A stretch of 64,000 nt of DNA, from positions 1,781,001-1,845,000 of the forward strand of contig CAMRHE010000196.1 in NCBI GenBank assembly GCA_947044405.1, written 5' to 3'. The notes under the pieces were generated by a model. That model was not told the DNA's origin, ran no database searches, and was given only the letters and a program-made list of their open reading frames with translations. Made by a program: the position numbers and the translations under genes. Positions 45,715 to 57,069 of the stretch are shown in pieces; position 1 is the first letter of the stretch; each line of letters begins with the position of its first letter. Origin of the DNA: Leptodactylus fallax (taxonomy: Eukaryota; Chordata; Amphibia; Anura; Leptodactylidae).

Positions 45715-46379
45715 CAAAGCTAAGAATGATCTGGGCTGTTCTGCACTCCAGCATCTTCTTTATTTGCATCTGTTTAAAAGTGCGAAAATGAATTACCAGC
45801 ACACACCTGCTTAGCAAGACCGTCAAACGTCTGTGCCAGTCTATGTGGGTATTTATTGGTTACTCATAGAAATATCACTTTTGTATACCTGGGAAAACAA
45901 CAAGAGTCAAGCTCAACAAGAGTCATGCTCAAGATGTAAGAGAACGGAGCATGCATTATTTTGTATTGTGTATCGTGTAGCACTCAATGTCATACTATTA
46001 CGGCACAATGATGGATCCTGCATCATCAGTGGATGTCAGTAGCAATGTACTGTACAGATGACATCCCGCTGCACAGTATAATGTACTGCTATTGCAGTGT
46101 ATTCTACTAGTGATTGGACCTTCTAGTGTTCAAGTCCCATACTAGGACTAACTAAAAATATTAAAAGGTAAAAAGTATTAAAACAAGTGCCCCCCCAAAA
46201 AGTCACCAAAAAATGTTTTCTTACTGTAAAAATTCAAAAAAATATTGAAAACAAAAGTAGGTATATTTGGTGTGGTCCGTAATAACCCATGTTATATACA
46301 TAATGCATTATTTATCTCAAATGAATGTCAGAATTGCTTTTTGGGGTCACATTTCTTCCAATAAAATTGAATAAAAATG
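45715..46379. other. Unassigned intron sequence
   Basis: No exon. CAATGTACTGTACAG...TGCACAGTATAATGTACTG near 46045-46085 is a small inverted cluster. Confidence 0.4.
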
Positions 46380-46720
46380 TTTAAAAAAAACCTTGAATAT
46401 AACTCTAAATGGTACCAATAATTACTACAGCTCATCCTGCTATAAACAAGCTCTGACAGCTCTGTTGATGGAAATTTTTTTTTTTTTTAAAGTTATGGCT
46501 GTCAGTATAGCGTTATATTAAAAGAAATTATTTTAAAAAAATGTAATTATTTTTCATTGTGCAAAAGTAGTGCAACACAAATAACTATATAAATTTAATA
46601 TTGCAGTAATTGTGCTGTCCACAGATTAATTAGTATGATATTTGTGCAGTAAAGAACATAGCACAAAATTTGAAATGTAAAAAAAATTTCCTGTTTTTTT
46701 TTCAATCTACGTTAATACAG
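46380..46720 (+). repeat. Dispersed repeat, 'ACTATATAAATTT' family
   Basis: It contains AAATGGTACCAATAATTACTACAGCTC, CAAGCTCTGACAGCTCTGTTGATGGAAA-like, AAAGTTATGGCTGTCAG, and a second block ACTATATAAATTTAATATTGC. Compare with 880-1360 and 63470-63780. This copy has two partial units joined. Confidence 0.5.
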
Positions 46721-46889
46721 TTTAATTAATAAGCTAGGAAAATATAGTTCATTTTACAAAAACCCTTGTATTCAGGAATGAACCTAGCTTCTCTGCATCC
46801 TGCCTTTCTATTGAGGCAAATAATAGAAAGTCGTCCCCCCCAAAAAAAAAATAAAATAAATAATGCCTCACTCTTCTTCTGACAGCAAT

Positions 46890-47250
46890 CTTTGGTTGCA
46901 TGATGGGCCTCCTCATCCCTTTACTGGCACCCACACTGTATAACCGCCCCCTTTACTGGCACACACAGTATGTTGTCTCCCTTTACTGGCCCGAACACAG
47001 TATAACACCTCCTTTATTAGCCCCTAACACATAATATGGCCCCTTTTTTTTTGGCCCCCATACAGTATATGGCCCACCTTTTTTTTTTGGCACCCACACA
47101 TTATATAGCACGCTTTTTTGGCCCCTTCACAGTATATAACTCCTTTTTTTCTTGGCCTCCACACAGTATATGGCCCTCTTTTTTCTTGGCCCCAACACAG
47201 GATATGACCTCCTCCCTTTTTTCTTGGCCCCCACAGTTAAATGTTAGGCT
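46890..47250. repeat. Degenerate tandem repeat (CCCACACAGTATATGGCCC units)
   Basis: About nine units of 35-45 bp made of CC(C/A)ACACAGTATA(A/T)..CC.CC and TTTTTTTTGGC. The words are the reverse complement of the TATACTGTGTGGGG units at 48.1-49.6 kb. Open frames on both strands are repeat artefacts. Confidence 0.7.
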
Positions 47251-47626
47251 GCTACCTATTGTATTATTGTAAAAAGTAGCGGCCTCCACTGTCACCTCCA
47301 GGGCTCGCTGTACCAGACGCGGAAGAAGTTTTTCAGCATCGTGACATAATGTGCAGCGCTGTCTAGAGGTGGCAGTGGAGGGTCGCCTGGACAGGAGCGT
47401 GGATAGGTGAGTAAATTATTGGCCACTACCTTTTGTGCTAATCCAATAGGTAGTGACCAATTAAAAAAGAATGCCCCCCAGTTTATGCCATGATGCCTCA
47501 GGTTGTCTCATGGCAGATGCACCCCTTGTTATATTTCTTTACAATTGTCGCATAGCCTGTTACATTTATTTGCCATATCAGATAGGTTATTTAGTACTTA
47601 TTGCTGTAATACATCAGGTGGTTGTG
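47251..47626. other. Unassigned intron sequence
   Basis: An inverted pair CTAGAGGTGGCAGTGGAGG near 47361 and CCTCCACTGTCACCTCCAGGG near 47283, and TGCTAATCCAATAGGTAGTGACCAATTA, indicate a small decayed foldback at about 47240-47470. Confidence 0.4.
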
Positions 47627-47787
47627 GGTTCATGCAGGGCCGGCGTTAGGGGGGGGGGGCAAACTGGGCAATTGCCCGGGGCCCCGTCCCCAAAGGGGCC
47701 CCCGGGATCTGGAACCTGATGACTCCGGATCCCGGAGTCAGGCCCGGCCAAATCAATAACAGAAAGGGACCGCAGGGCCCCTTTCCG

Positions 47788-47822
47788 AGGTGAGTAAAAA
47801 TAACAAACATTTTTACTCACCT
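47788..47822. repeat. Perfect hairpin
   Basis: AGGTGAGTAAAAA and its exact inverse TTTTTACTCACCT flank a 9-base loop. It lies inside the hAT element at the edge of a GC-rich inner foldback (47822-48060, with TCAGCGGTGACGTCC/GGACATCACCGCTTA). Confidence 0.75.
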
Positions 47823-48106
47823 GTCCTTGCGACCAACGTCATCTTCTGGCAATCCGGACATCACCGCTTAGGCCAGGCCTCAGACTTAGCGATCACGTGG
47901 GGCGTGCTGACAGCGTGCCTCACGTAATCGCTGAGGCCCAATCACAGGCCTCAGCGGTGACGTCCACAACGTGTCACGTCAGCCGCAGAGAAGAAGAAGC
48001 CAGCGCCGGCGGGAATAACGGAGCAGCGCGAGGAGGCCCAGGAGAGGTAAGACAAGGTGAGTATAACTGTTCGTTATTTTCCCTCACCTCCCCCGGGCCT
48101 TTCATT

Positions 48107-48144
48107 ATTATACTCTGGGGTCTGAAGAGACCCCAGAGTATAAT
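48107..48144. repeat. Perfect hairpin, 17-bp arms
   Basis: ATTATACTCTGGGGTCT, loop GAAG, AGACCCCAGAGTATAAT. It stands at the start of the tandem array and uses the same words (TATACT, GGGG), so it may be the seed from which the array grew. Confidence 0.75.
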
Positions 48145-49580
48145 ATAATAATAGCACTGTAGGGCCCCTGTGGATAGCGTATTATACTGTGTGGGGCCAC
48201 TGTAGAGCATTATACTAGGGAAGGGGCCCTCTGGATAGCATGTTATATTCTGTGAGGCCTCTGTGGAAAATTATAATGTGGGGGGAGGAGGCTCTGGAGA
48301 TAATGTTATATTATATGGGGCCACTTTGGAGCATTATGCTCTCCAGAGGGGCCTCCCAGTATAATGCTCCACAGTGGCCCCACACAGTACAATATGCTCT
48401 CCAGAGGGGCCCCCCAGTATAATGCTCCAAAGTGGCCCCATAGAATATAACATGTTCTCCAGAGGGCCCCCTCCCCAGTATAATGCTCCACAGTGGCCCC
48501 ACACAGTATAATATGCTCTCCAGAGCCCCCGCCAGTATAATGCTCCGCGGTTTCCCCACACAGTATAATATGCTCTCCAGAGGGGCCCCCCAGTATATTA
48601 TACTGTGTGGGGCCACTGTGGAGCATTATACTGGGGGGTCTCTGGAGAGCATATTATACTGTTTTGGGCCGCTGTGGAGTATTATACTGGGGAAACCTCT
48701 CTGTGGAGGCCATTTCTGGAGCATGTTATACTGAGTGGGGTCACTGTGAAGCATTATTCTGGGGGGGCCATCAGCAGAGCATATTATATTGCGTGGCGCC
48801 ACTGTTGGGCATTATTCGGGGGGGGACTAATGAGCATTATACTAGGGGGCCCTCTGGGGAGCATATTATACTGCGTGGGGCCTATTGTGGAAAATTATAC
48901 TGGGGGGACGCTCTGGGGAGCATAATATATTGCGTGGGCCACTGTGGCGCAAAATACTGGAGGGGGCACGGTGGAGCATTATACTAGCGGGGGCCCTCTG
49001 GGGAGCATATTATACTATGGGCCACTGTGGAGCTTTATACTGGGGAAAGGGACAGTGTAGGGAGCCTGTTATACTGTGTGGGGCCACTGTGGAGTGTATT
49101 ATATTGTGTGGGGCTTTTCGGGAGTATATGATACTCTGTGGGGCCATTGTAGAGCATTATACTGTGGGGGACTGTGGGGAACATATTATACTGTGTGGAG
49201 GTCATTATGGAGCATGTTATACTGTGTTAGGCCACTGGAGCATTATACTGGGGGGGCACTGTGGGGTGCATATTATACTGTATGCAGCATATTATATTGT
49301 GTGGGGCTGCTGGGGAGCATATTGCACTGTCTGGGGCCACTAAGGGGTAGTATACTGTGTGGGCCACTGTGGAGTATTATACTGTGTGGAGCCTTACATA
49401 CTATGTGGGGCCACTATGGGGGGGCTCAGGGGAGCATTTTATACTGTGTGGGGTCACTGTGGAGCATTATATACCATGTGGGGAAACTGGAGGGCTCAGG
49501 AGAGCATTGTATACTGTGGAGCATTATATACCATGTGGAGCATTATACTGTGGGGGAGGGGCTCACAATTCCTGCTGGCA
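48145..49580. repeat. Tandem array, ~57-bp unit, with an internal strand switch
   Basis: The unit is roughly GAGCATATTATACTGTGTGG, GGCCACTGTGGAGCATTATA, CTGGGGGGCCCTCTGG. About 48330-48598 the units run in the reverse-complement orientation; from 48599 onward they run forward, so the switch makes a long inverted repeat centred near 48598. Units decay towards 49580. Reading frames with repeated WGHCGALY or WSIILGG motifs are artefacts of the repeat. Confidence 0.85.
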
Positions 49581-49879
49581 GCCCTGTGTGCTATGTCTGC
49601 ATCACAGCTCCCTCACTATAATCTTGCACATACGTGTAGTGCTCCATGGCCATATCCTTCTCCATACAGTACTGTGCATGAAATGGCCATGTAGTTATTG
49701 GGGCCTGCACAGTATTATAGGGGCTGACTATACTGGGAACATACTCAGTAACACCAGATAGTCAGCACATATGTAAGACTTCAGTGAAGGAGCCATGGTG
49801 TAGGCTATTAGCAGGAAGCTGTTGGGTGGGGCCCCAGAACAAGATCCTCTGGTGGGCCTAAGGCCCTTCAATCCGACAC

Positions 49880-50340
49880 TGTATAACGGAGAACTATAAT
49901 ATATAAGGGTGGGTTACTATATATAATTGGGAAACTTAAGTATGAGGGGGCTATTATAAGGGGGAACTATTATTTATAAGATGGGCTATTATTTATAAGG
50001 GGGGAACTATTATATATAAGACATCCATTATAAGGGGGAGCTATTATTTATAAGAGGGGAACTTTTTATAAGGGGGGTATAATTGTTAAGTGGGCTTATT
50101 TATAAAGGGGGCTATTAGTGATAATGGGGACTATTATTTATAAGGGTAACTATTATTTATGAGAGGGCTATTATTTATAAGGGAGCAGTATTATTTTTAC
50201 GGGGTGTCTGTTACTGATAAGGGGGAATATTACTGATACAGGACACTATTTATCATTTATAAGGGAGCTATTACTGATAAGGGAGTAATATTATTTATCA
50301 ACAGAGACTATTATTTATAAGGAGGCGCTATAATAACTGA
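49880..50340. repeat. Tandem array, ~20-24-bp unit
   Basis: The unit is GGGGG(A/C)TATTATTTATAAG with many variants; about 20 units. It lies inside the hAT element, after the 57-bp array. Confidence 0.75.
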
Positions 50341-50560
50341 TGACTGGGTACAAAAATCTATTAGGCTGTACAAAGGTGCTCATTTGAATTGTGTGTGGTA
50401 AAATGGGACTTGTTATTACTTTTTTTGTTGGCAGAAAGGAGGCGTTATTATAGGGGTTGCCACTGGAAGACAATGGTGTTGTTTGCATATCAGCATTTGG
50501 GGCCCCGCTTTTAATCTTGCCCAGGGCCCCACTTTGTCTAAAACCGGCCCTGGGTTCATG

Positions 50561-51290
50561 TATAACATTCATGAAGGTCTAGGCGTGTTAGTGGTTGACA
50601 CTTGATGCATTGTTTGTGCCCCAAAGCGATGTCATTAAAATTTACAACTTTTCTCATTATAAAGACCCCTTATGGCTATGTTGTCCTCGACAGCTGTGTT
50701 GTTAGTGCATTTGGAAGATTTAGAAATCTAAAGGGCCTTGTCCTTATGATAAATACTCTATAAATCACCAAATGAAATGTTATATACTGACTGGCAATAA
50801 TAATGTAAAAATTCCACCCAAACTTCCAATTATTACTTATTATTACTTTTGTTTGTCTTCCAAATGTAGTATTTCCTGAGAACAAGTGCAAGTCCACTGC
50901 GCTATTTAGAAGAACAATAAAATGTGTGAGTCCAGGAAAGAGGAAATATAAGGGATTTACAGGCGTTGGTTCTGCTGTGAAGTACTTGACACTCTTCATG
51001 AAGCAGTGCTGCACATGCTGAAGTGTGATGTCTACCATGAGAATGATTATCCTGTTAATGCACATACAGAACACTTGCTTCAGCCCTAGTAAAGGCCCCA
51101 CTGTGTGCTGTGAAAGAACGAAGCCCCATAAATGCAACCTTGTTTTATAGAAAGTTCGTTAATTTGATGATTTTTTATGAGAAAAGAAGTGTCTATCAAA
51201 TAGTAAGGGGGGGGGGGGACTCGGAAAGTTGAATAATTGTAATTTAGGTCATAGTAAGTAGCAAAACTGGGCATGATTGTGGTATTGGTG
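50561..51290. other. Unassigned intron sequence
   Basis: A 153-codon minus frame at 50676-51137 has hydrophobic stretches but no recognisable domain and no splice context; a poly(G) run lies at 51207-51218. I do not call a gene. Confidence 0.35.
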
Positions 51291-51633
51291 TGAGGCTTTG
51301 TTCACACTTTGTTCAGCATGCATATTTGAAGTGTGCCAATGAACTTATACCCTACGTAATGGGCGAGCACCCCAGGTATGTCTTCAGCAGGATACTGTAT
51401 AAGACTTAAGTTCAGATCTGTGTCGGAGTCTCCTTTTGGAGACTCTGTCACAGTGTCCATTGAAAATCGCAGGTCATAAAAAGTGCTATAAGTCCGACTT
51501 TTTCATCTGACGGATCCCGTAATAGTCAAGGGGTATATCTGTCCACTGTTTTAATGGTCCGCCCATCCATTGTTCTGGTCCTCCAACAGACCAGAACAAC
51601 GAACACCACAATGCATATGTGAACATAGTGTCA
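51291..51633. mobile_element. Foldback repeat with TTGTTCACA ends
   Basis: The left end GAGGCTTTGTTCACACTTTG inverts to GCATATGTGAACATAGTGTC. Inner pairs: CTCCTTTTGGAGACTCTGTCACAG and CCATTGTTCTGGTC/GACCAGAACAACG. It is related in type to 29424-29952. Confidence 0.5.
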
Positions 51634-51869
51634 GTGGACACTTTACTTGAGGTAGTTTCAGGTACAGAAGAATTGTAGTTTGTCAGTATTTTCACAGCAG
51701 CCTCCTCAAACGCAAGTAAAGATCTTCACTGACAATAGTAGAATCACAAGGTCTGCAGAATCACAGCCGCGTTCCTGTTCACACAGATGATACTCGCCAA
51801 GCTCTCAAGGTTCTCAAAGCTGTCGCTGCAGTTTGCTCTGTGAACTTTTGGGATGTCTTCTGGCCTAAC

Positions 51870-51922
51870 GCTGGACTAATTCCAGGAATGGATTGAGCAG
51901 AAGATAAATGTATAAGAACTTC

Positions 51923-51971
<49 letters not shown>

Positions 51972-52066
51972 ATTCATTTTTAACCATTCTTGGCTTTGGC
52001 TCAAAAAAAACGCAGCAAAATCTGCAACAAAAAGAGATGCGTTTCCGCAACATGGGGCCTTATCCT
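51870..52066. mobile_element. Foldback MITE (12365 subfamily) with an expanded centre
   Basis: GGATTGAGCAGAAG.TAAATGTATAAGAACTTCCTG matches the 12365-12568 copy, as does TTTGGCTCAAAAAAAACGC, AAATCTGCAACAAAAA and GCGTTTCCGCAACATGGGGC. The left terminus is missing. The central TATATA of the family has become the microsatellite at 51926-51968. Confidence 0.7.
51926..51968. repeat. (TA)n microsatellite inside a MITE
   Basis: About 21 pure TA units between AACTTCCTG and CCCATTC. In the sister MITE at 12365-12568 the same place reads TCCTATATATTTCC. Confidence 0.9.
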
Positions 52067-52558
52067 TAGGCCCCTTGCAGACGACCGTGGGCGAGATCCA
52101 CGTGCTATCCGTGTTTTTCGCAGATAACACACTGACCCATTCATTTCTATAGCCACATGCACACGACCATGTTTTTCACTGATCAGTGTGCGAGCCATGA
52201 GTCCTCGCCGCATAATATAGAACAGGTCCTATTCTGTTCAGTTTTTGCGGAACGGACTCGCCCATAGAAGCCTATGGGAGAATAAAAACCTGGGACGGCA
52301 CACTGATGTACTCAGTGTGTCATCAGTGTGCCGTCCATTTTCGCGGACAAGCTAGGGACATCATTAGATGTGTCCTGTGTTTTTTTTCATGGTGGATCCG
52401 CAAACTAGGATCACACACTGATGGCACACTGTCCGTTTCTGCGGACCTACTTCACTGATGTTCAAGACACACTGAAGACACTCTGTCCGCAAAAACTGAA
52501 GACTAATTACTAGTCTGCTGACAGCAAAATACACACGGTTGTCTGCAACTAGACTTAT
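52067..52558. mobile_element. Foldback MITE with TTGCAGACGACCGTG ends
   Basis: TTAGGCCCCTTGCAGACGACCGTG at the left and CACACGGTTGTCTGCAACTAG at the right. Internal inverted words include CACACTGATG.../CATCAGTGTG and TTTTTGCGGA/TCCGCAAAAA. Non-coding. Confidence 0.65.
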
Positions 52559-52974
52559 AGTAAGTTTTTCCTGCCCCAGCATGATAGCAAAAATGTCAAG
52601 CCACAGCTTGGGCCACCATCTCCACCATAGCTTTTAGGTATCTCTTCTCCAAAACATGCTAAAACACATAAATGGATGCACATAACGGTACAAGGCCTAT
52701 CTTGAATGGGGGATCCTGCACTGGAACTGTTTGCCCACTATTGAAGGCATAACTGTAGAAAGGAATGGCTTTCACCATCTTACACCCAGACACATGCAAC
52801 TGTGCATTTTTGACTCCAGTTGTAAAAATAAATATTATATATATATTTCTAAGCGGGATCCACTTATATTTGAATATTGAATACTAGAATGTTTGACTAT
52901 ATTTTTTTATACTTTTTACAGGCAAAACATGTCTATGCAACAATGTAAAAACCCAACAAATAAAGATGGCTGCA

Positions 52975-53110
52975 CCACATGAAGGTTGTTTTTGCTATTG
53001 CAGCTCATCTTTTTTCATTTCAGTGGAGATAAGCTGCAATACCAGACACAACCATTGTGGTGCTGTTTTTGGAAGAAAACGTTCTTGTTTTTCTGGTCAT
53101 GAACAATGCT
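52975..53110. repeat. Copy of the GAGCTGCAATTCCAGACAC module
   Basis: CAGCTCATCTTTTTTCATTTCAG, TGGAGATAAGCTGCAATACCAG and ACACAACCATTGTGGTGCTG match 2130-2290. The 95-codon frame across it is not convincing. Confidence 0.45.
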
Positions 53111-53769
53111 CTAAGGCCTATAAACCACCATGTGTGCAATATTACTATGTCTGGTCATTGGAGACATCGTCTCACCACAGACAACTCTGGGAGACACCAA
53201 TGATCAGTAGATCTCTACACGTCTGGATCCTAACATTCTTAGTAAAGAACTGATTTTATCAGGGTAAACTGCAGCTAGCCATTCATTTCCCCTGCCATAG
53301 TATTGCAGGAGTAGTTTACATCATGTGTTTTGCTGGAAAAACGTTTATGCAGAATGTGTGCAGTATTAAGCACCTGTGCTCTACAGAAGCATCAGGCATT
53401 TGGGCTACAAGATGGAGATGTAGTGACATGAACAGCAGATGGTAGCATAGTCAAACACTTGTAATTTCACCGTTTCACTTCCCTGCACAGTCTGTTGTGT
53501 TCTAACAGCATAACTTCTCCAGCATGTCTATTAAAAGGCCCAGTAAGGAGGACAAGCTACGGTAACTGGAATGAATTTTTAGCATTTTAAGCACATTTAT
53601 TTCTTGATATCAGTTTTGTAATTGTCTTCAGGAAAAATTATTAAGAAGAGATCCAGATTCTCACAGACTCAAAGAGTAGAAAAGAAAATGAAGCAGACGC
53701 ACGTAGTAGCCAATTATTAATCTAGCATAGATAAAAGAAAATCGAAGAAATAAAGCTGAAAACAGGCAA
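53111..53769. other. Unassigned intron sequence
   Basis: No feature recognised. Confidence 0.4.
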
Positions 53770-54360
53770 TGTAGGAATTGTAGACACTGGAGGTGTTTTT
53801 ACTGGTTATTTTTTAATTTAATCCTTTAAAACCATTTTGGGCTCAAGGACCAGGCAAGTTGTTTTTGCAGTATTCTGGATTGTATAACTTTGTGCATATT
53901 ATTTTTGCATTGATGTGGCTGAAGGAGGCATCAGTGCATACAATTCTCATATTTTTTTTTATTTTGCATTTTTTCAATTAATGAACACAAACCTTCCCAC
54001 CGGTGACATTTTTCGATTTTCGTTTTTGACTCCCTACCTTCCAAACGACATAACTTTTTTTTTATTTTTCTGTTCACAGAGCCTATTAGGGCTTAATGTT
54101 TGCAGGACAAATTGTTCTTTATAATTGTACAATTTATTATTCTGTACAATGTACTGGGAAGCTGGAAAAAAATTCAGAATGGGGTGGAATTGGAGAAAAA
54201 ATGCATTTCATTTGTGTGACTTTCTTACGGGCTTTGTTTTTACGGCGTTCGCTCTGCAGCCAAAGTGACATGTCACCTGTATTTTATGTTTTGGTATGAT
54301 TTGGGAGATACCAAATTTCTATAGTTTTATTAACATTTTAACCCCTTAACAAAAATCTAA
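53770..54360 (-). repeat. Dispersed AT-rich repeat, reverse orientation
   Basis: On the minus strand it contains CAGCTTCCCAGTACATTGTAC, AACAATTTGTCCTGCAAACAT, TAAGCCCTAATAGGCTCTGTG and AACAGAAAAATAAAAAAAAAG-like words, as at 59590-59800 and 32410-32600. The two T-rich runs (54367-54385, 54418-54437) lie just beyond it. Confidence 0.55.
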
Positions 54361-54559
54361 AATTTATAATAATTTTTTTTTTTTTTTTGCAAAGTTGCCA
54401 TATTCTGACACCCATACTTTTTTTTTTTTTTTTTTTTAATTTTTGTTTTCATTGTATTTATTAGACCCCCAGGGGGTCTGATCACTATTACAATGCTAAT
54501 GCATTGCAAAATATCATCGCTCCTTCTCCTTCTGCTCGGCTGTCTTCTTGCAGTGGAAT

Positions 54560-54790
54560 TTTTTGCCGGCTGTGACATCCCATTTCCCTACCGGTGAGGC
54601 CGCTGATTGGCCTTAGCAATCACGTGCAGCAGGGACTTCCACCAGAAGTCAACAACATATCTGCAGGACCAGACTGCATCGGGAGGCATCGGAGCATCAG
54701 GGACAGGTGAGTATGTTTTTTTTGTTTTATTCTCACGTCCCCCAGCCTAATTAAAAAATGTAATTTTAGCCTGGACAACCCCTTTAAGGT
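54560..54790. mobile_element. T2-type MITE, right part
   Basis: The right end GCCTGGACAACCCCTTTAA is a T2 terminus. The interior (GGTGAGGCCGCTGATTGGCC, GGCATCGGAGCATCAGGGACAGGTGAGTATG) matches 57070-57438 (CGCTGAGGCCACTGATTGG, CACTGGAGCACCAGGG.AAAGGTGAGTATG) and resembles the core at 47822-48070 in the hAT element. Confidence 0.55.
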
Positions 54791-55129
54791 ACAAATATTG
54801 TTAAGGAGTTAAATTTAAGCGCAAAATCAGCACAATGAGGCCTACAAATATTTTGTCTCTTGTAAAGCACTGTCACATCACTGTCATCTGTCATATAATG
54901 CAATTGAATTAAATACCACCACATTAAATAAAACACACTATATGGCAGTGGATACCAATTTTACATAGGCGTATAACAATAGACCGTATAACTGATTACT
55001 GTACATTTATATCCAGTGACTTACCAGTGACATTTCTAACTATAATAGTTCAGTTTCTTTTGGCCAAGACCTCCTTGATGACATCTTTCCAACAATTTGT
55101 CCCTGCAGAATTGGATGCAAAGAATTCTT
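54791..55129. other. Unassigned intron sequence
   Basis: No feature recognised. Confidence 0.4.
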
Positions 55130-55760
55130 TGTCTAAATGCTTTTCCAACACCATACAGTAATAGTATGCCCCTATTAAAAGTGCTACTTTTAGCTTCCCT
55201 TCATACCCCATACAGTGCCATTTTAGTGCCCATTTTTAGAGCTCCTCTTAGTGCTCTCTAGTGCCCCTTTTATGCCTGTACTTAGTAAAAATGTTCTCTT
55301 TTATGTGTCCACTTAGTACTTATCCCCTTTGTTTAATCACTCGATAGTAATGATCCTTTATGCCCCCACTAGTCATCCCTAGTGGTAATTTCCCTTGTGT
55401 CCCCACTTAGTCATAATGCCCCCTGTTATGCCTCTTCTCAGTAAAAATGCCCTCTTTATGTCTCTAGTTAGCTTTAATGTCCCCTTTGTTGATCCACTCA
55501 GTAATAATGCCCCAATGTTTCCTCATTTAGCAATAATGGCTCCTTGTGCTCCCACTCACTAATAATGCCCCTTTATTCTCTCACGTAATATTAATGCCCC
55601 TTTTGTATCCCTACTGAGTAAGAATGCATCATTAGTATGCCCCACACTCAGTATTGATGCCCCCTTTGTGCCCTCACTCAGTAATAATGCCCTCTTTCTG
55701 CACAAGGTCAGTAATAATAGTCTCTGTTGTGCCCCCACTGACTATTACTATCCCTTTGGA
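55130..55760. repeat. Degenerate tandem repeat (CACTCAGTAATAATGCCCC units)
   Basis: About 20 units of roughly 28-32 bp built on CCCACTCAGTAATAATGCC plus CCTTTGTG.CC. Unit drift is strong. It shares its vocabulary with 26890-27220. Confidence 0.7.
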
Positions 55761-56399
55761 TGTCCCCAACCAGTATAACAGCTCAATGAGATGCAGTAAT
55801 ATCATCTAAACCACATTACTTCACCACTAATGTAATGTTTTCTGATCCTGGATTGCTACTTCAACAATGAAAAAAAAAAACAAACAGTAAATCCTGACAG
55901 GACTCTTAGGAGAGAGAGTGCGAGTCCTGATTTCTCCACCCACACACAGTGATTGACAGCTTTCTCTGTATCAGGGTATGTATGTAAAAGTCCTAAACCA
56001 CGCGGCATGTTCACTTTAGTAATCCCTTCTACCCTAGACCACCAGGGATTCCGTTTTTTAGAACTTAAAACATGAAAGGTTGAAGCAATAAACCCCTTGC
56101 TACCCTAGACCACCCTGGATAACATTGCAGGAATGGTATCATTGTGGTATATTCTTGTAGTAACTGTGGCAGCCGTCTTCATCTGACTAGAGCTGGCAGA
56201 AATCCATGATGTGTTTACTGCCAGAACAACCCTATTCAGAGTAACAGAACAGATTTTCAGCCACATAAATTTCTGCAACAAATTTTCTGCATGTGAATAT
56301 ACCCTTAACACTTTCATCACCCTAGGCCTGCAGGGATCAGAGCATTAATTTCTTCACCAAGCTAGACAATGAATAGAATAAATTGACTTCTAAACCACT
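55761..56399. other. Unassigned intron sequence
   Basis: It contains two copies of CTACCCTAGACCACC (about 56029 and 56101). Otherwise no feature was recognised. Confidence 0.4.
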
Positions 56400-57030
56400 A
56401 TAATTCACTACAATTGACTATATAAGGTATAAGATATAATTCAGATGAATCCTACCTGGAGTACAAGATCTCAATGATAATAACCTTATAAGACAGTATC
56501 AGCATAGGTTTGTGAGAGATCAGTCCAGCCAGACTAATCTGATCAGCTTCTATGAAGAGGTCAGTTGTACTGGATCCGGAGAGGCTGTGGATATAGTGTA
56601 TTCTGACTTCTTACAGGCGTTTGTTTACTGTACTTTTACTGTAAAAGGTTGTCATATACAATGGGAATATGTGTACATTGGTTAACAACTGGGTCAGGGA
56701 TAGGAAACAAAGGATGGTTATTAATAGTACACATTCCTACACAGGGTCGCAGTCACCAGTGTGGTGACACAGGGGTCAGTATTAGGTCCTCTTCTTTTTA
56801 ATATTCTTCTTATTGACCTAGTAGAGGGTTTTCAGGGTAGAACCTCAATATTAGCAGATGATGTTAAGCTCTCTAACCTAGTGAACACAGAGCATGATAA
56901 TGTAATACAGTGAAGGGGAGTAGCTGCTGCTCATGATAAGGACATAGTTTTGCCTCTGTGCAAATCACTAGTCAGACCACACATGCAATATTGTGTACAG
57001 TTTTGGGCACTTGTGTATAATAAGGATGTA
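56400..57030 (+). pseudogene. Non-LTR retrotransposon (LINE) reverse-transcriptase relic
   Basis: Frame pieces on the + strand read QHRFVRDQSSQTNLISFYEE with VDIVYSDFLQAF (RT motif around the first catalytic Asp), then VTSVVTQGSVLGPLLFNI (the PQGS..GPLLF motif), then LADDVKL (the Y/FADD catalytic motif, in a shifted frame), then KSLVRPHMQYCVQFW (thumb/C-terminal motif). Between ADD and the last block a few hundred bases of a normal LINE are missing. Frameshifts and stops separate the parts. The motifs are those of CR1/L2/Rex-like LINEs; the exact clade is open. Confidence 0.8.
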
Positions 57031-57069
57031 AGGTAAGGAAATAAGTGAATCAGAGGTTAAAGATGACAT

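Larger units (their letters stand above)
47635..50552. mobile_element. hAT-type non-autonomous element, 2918 bp, satellite-rich
   Basis: It starts CAGGGCCGGCGTTAGGGG and ends TCTAAAACCGGCCCTG; the ends are inverted (CAGGGCCGG.(G/T)TTAG). The flanks are a perfect 8-bp duplication, GGTTCATG at 47627-47634 and 50553-50560. Subterminal GGGCAAACTGGGCAATTGCCC and GGGGCCC clusters occur at both ends. The interior has no transposase; it holds hairpins (47788-47822, 48107-48144), a long 57-bp-unit array and a second ~22-bp-unit array. It was mobilised as one unit, by an hAT transposase supplied elsewhere. Confidence 0.85.

Noticed and set aside
48306..49761. Many overlapping ORFs with repeated WGHCGALY/ESILYCVGPLWSI motifs
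   Set aside because: They arise because the 57-bp array unit is a multiple of three and free of stops in several frames; this is satellite DNA, not a repeat protein.
50676..51137. 153-codon minus-strand ORF
   Set aside because: No domain, no splice sites in register, AT-driven hydrophobic composition.
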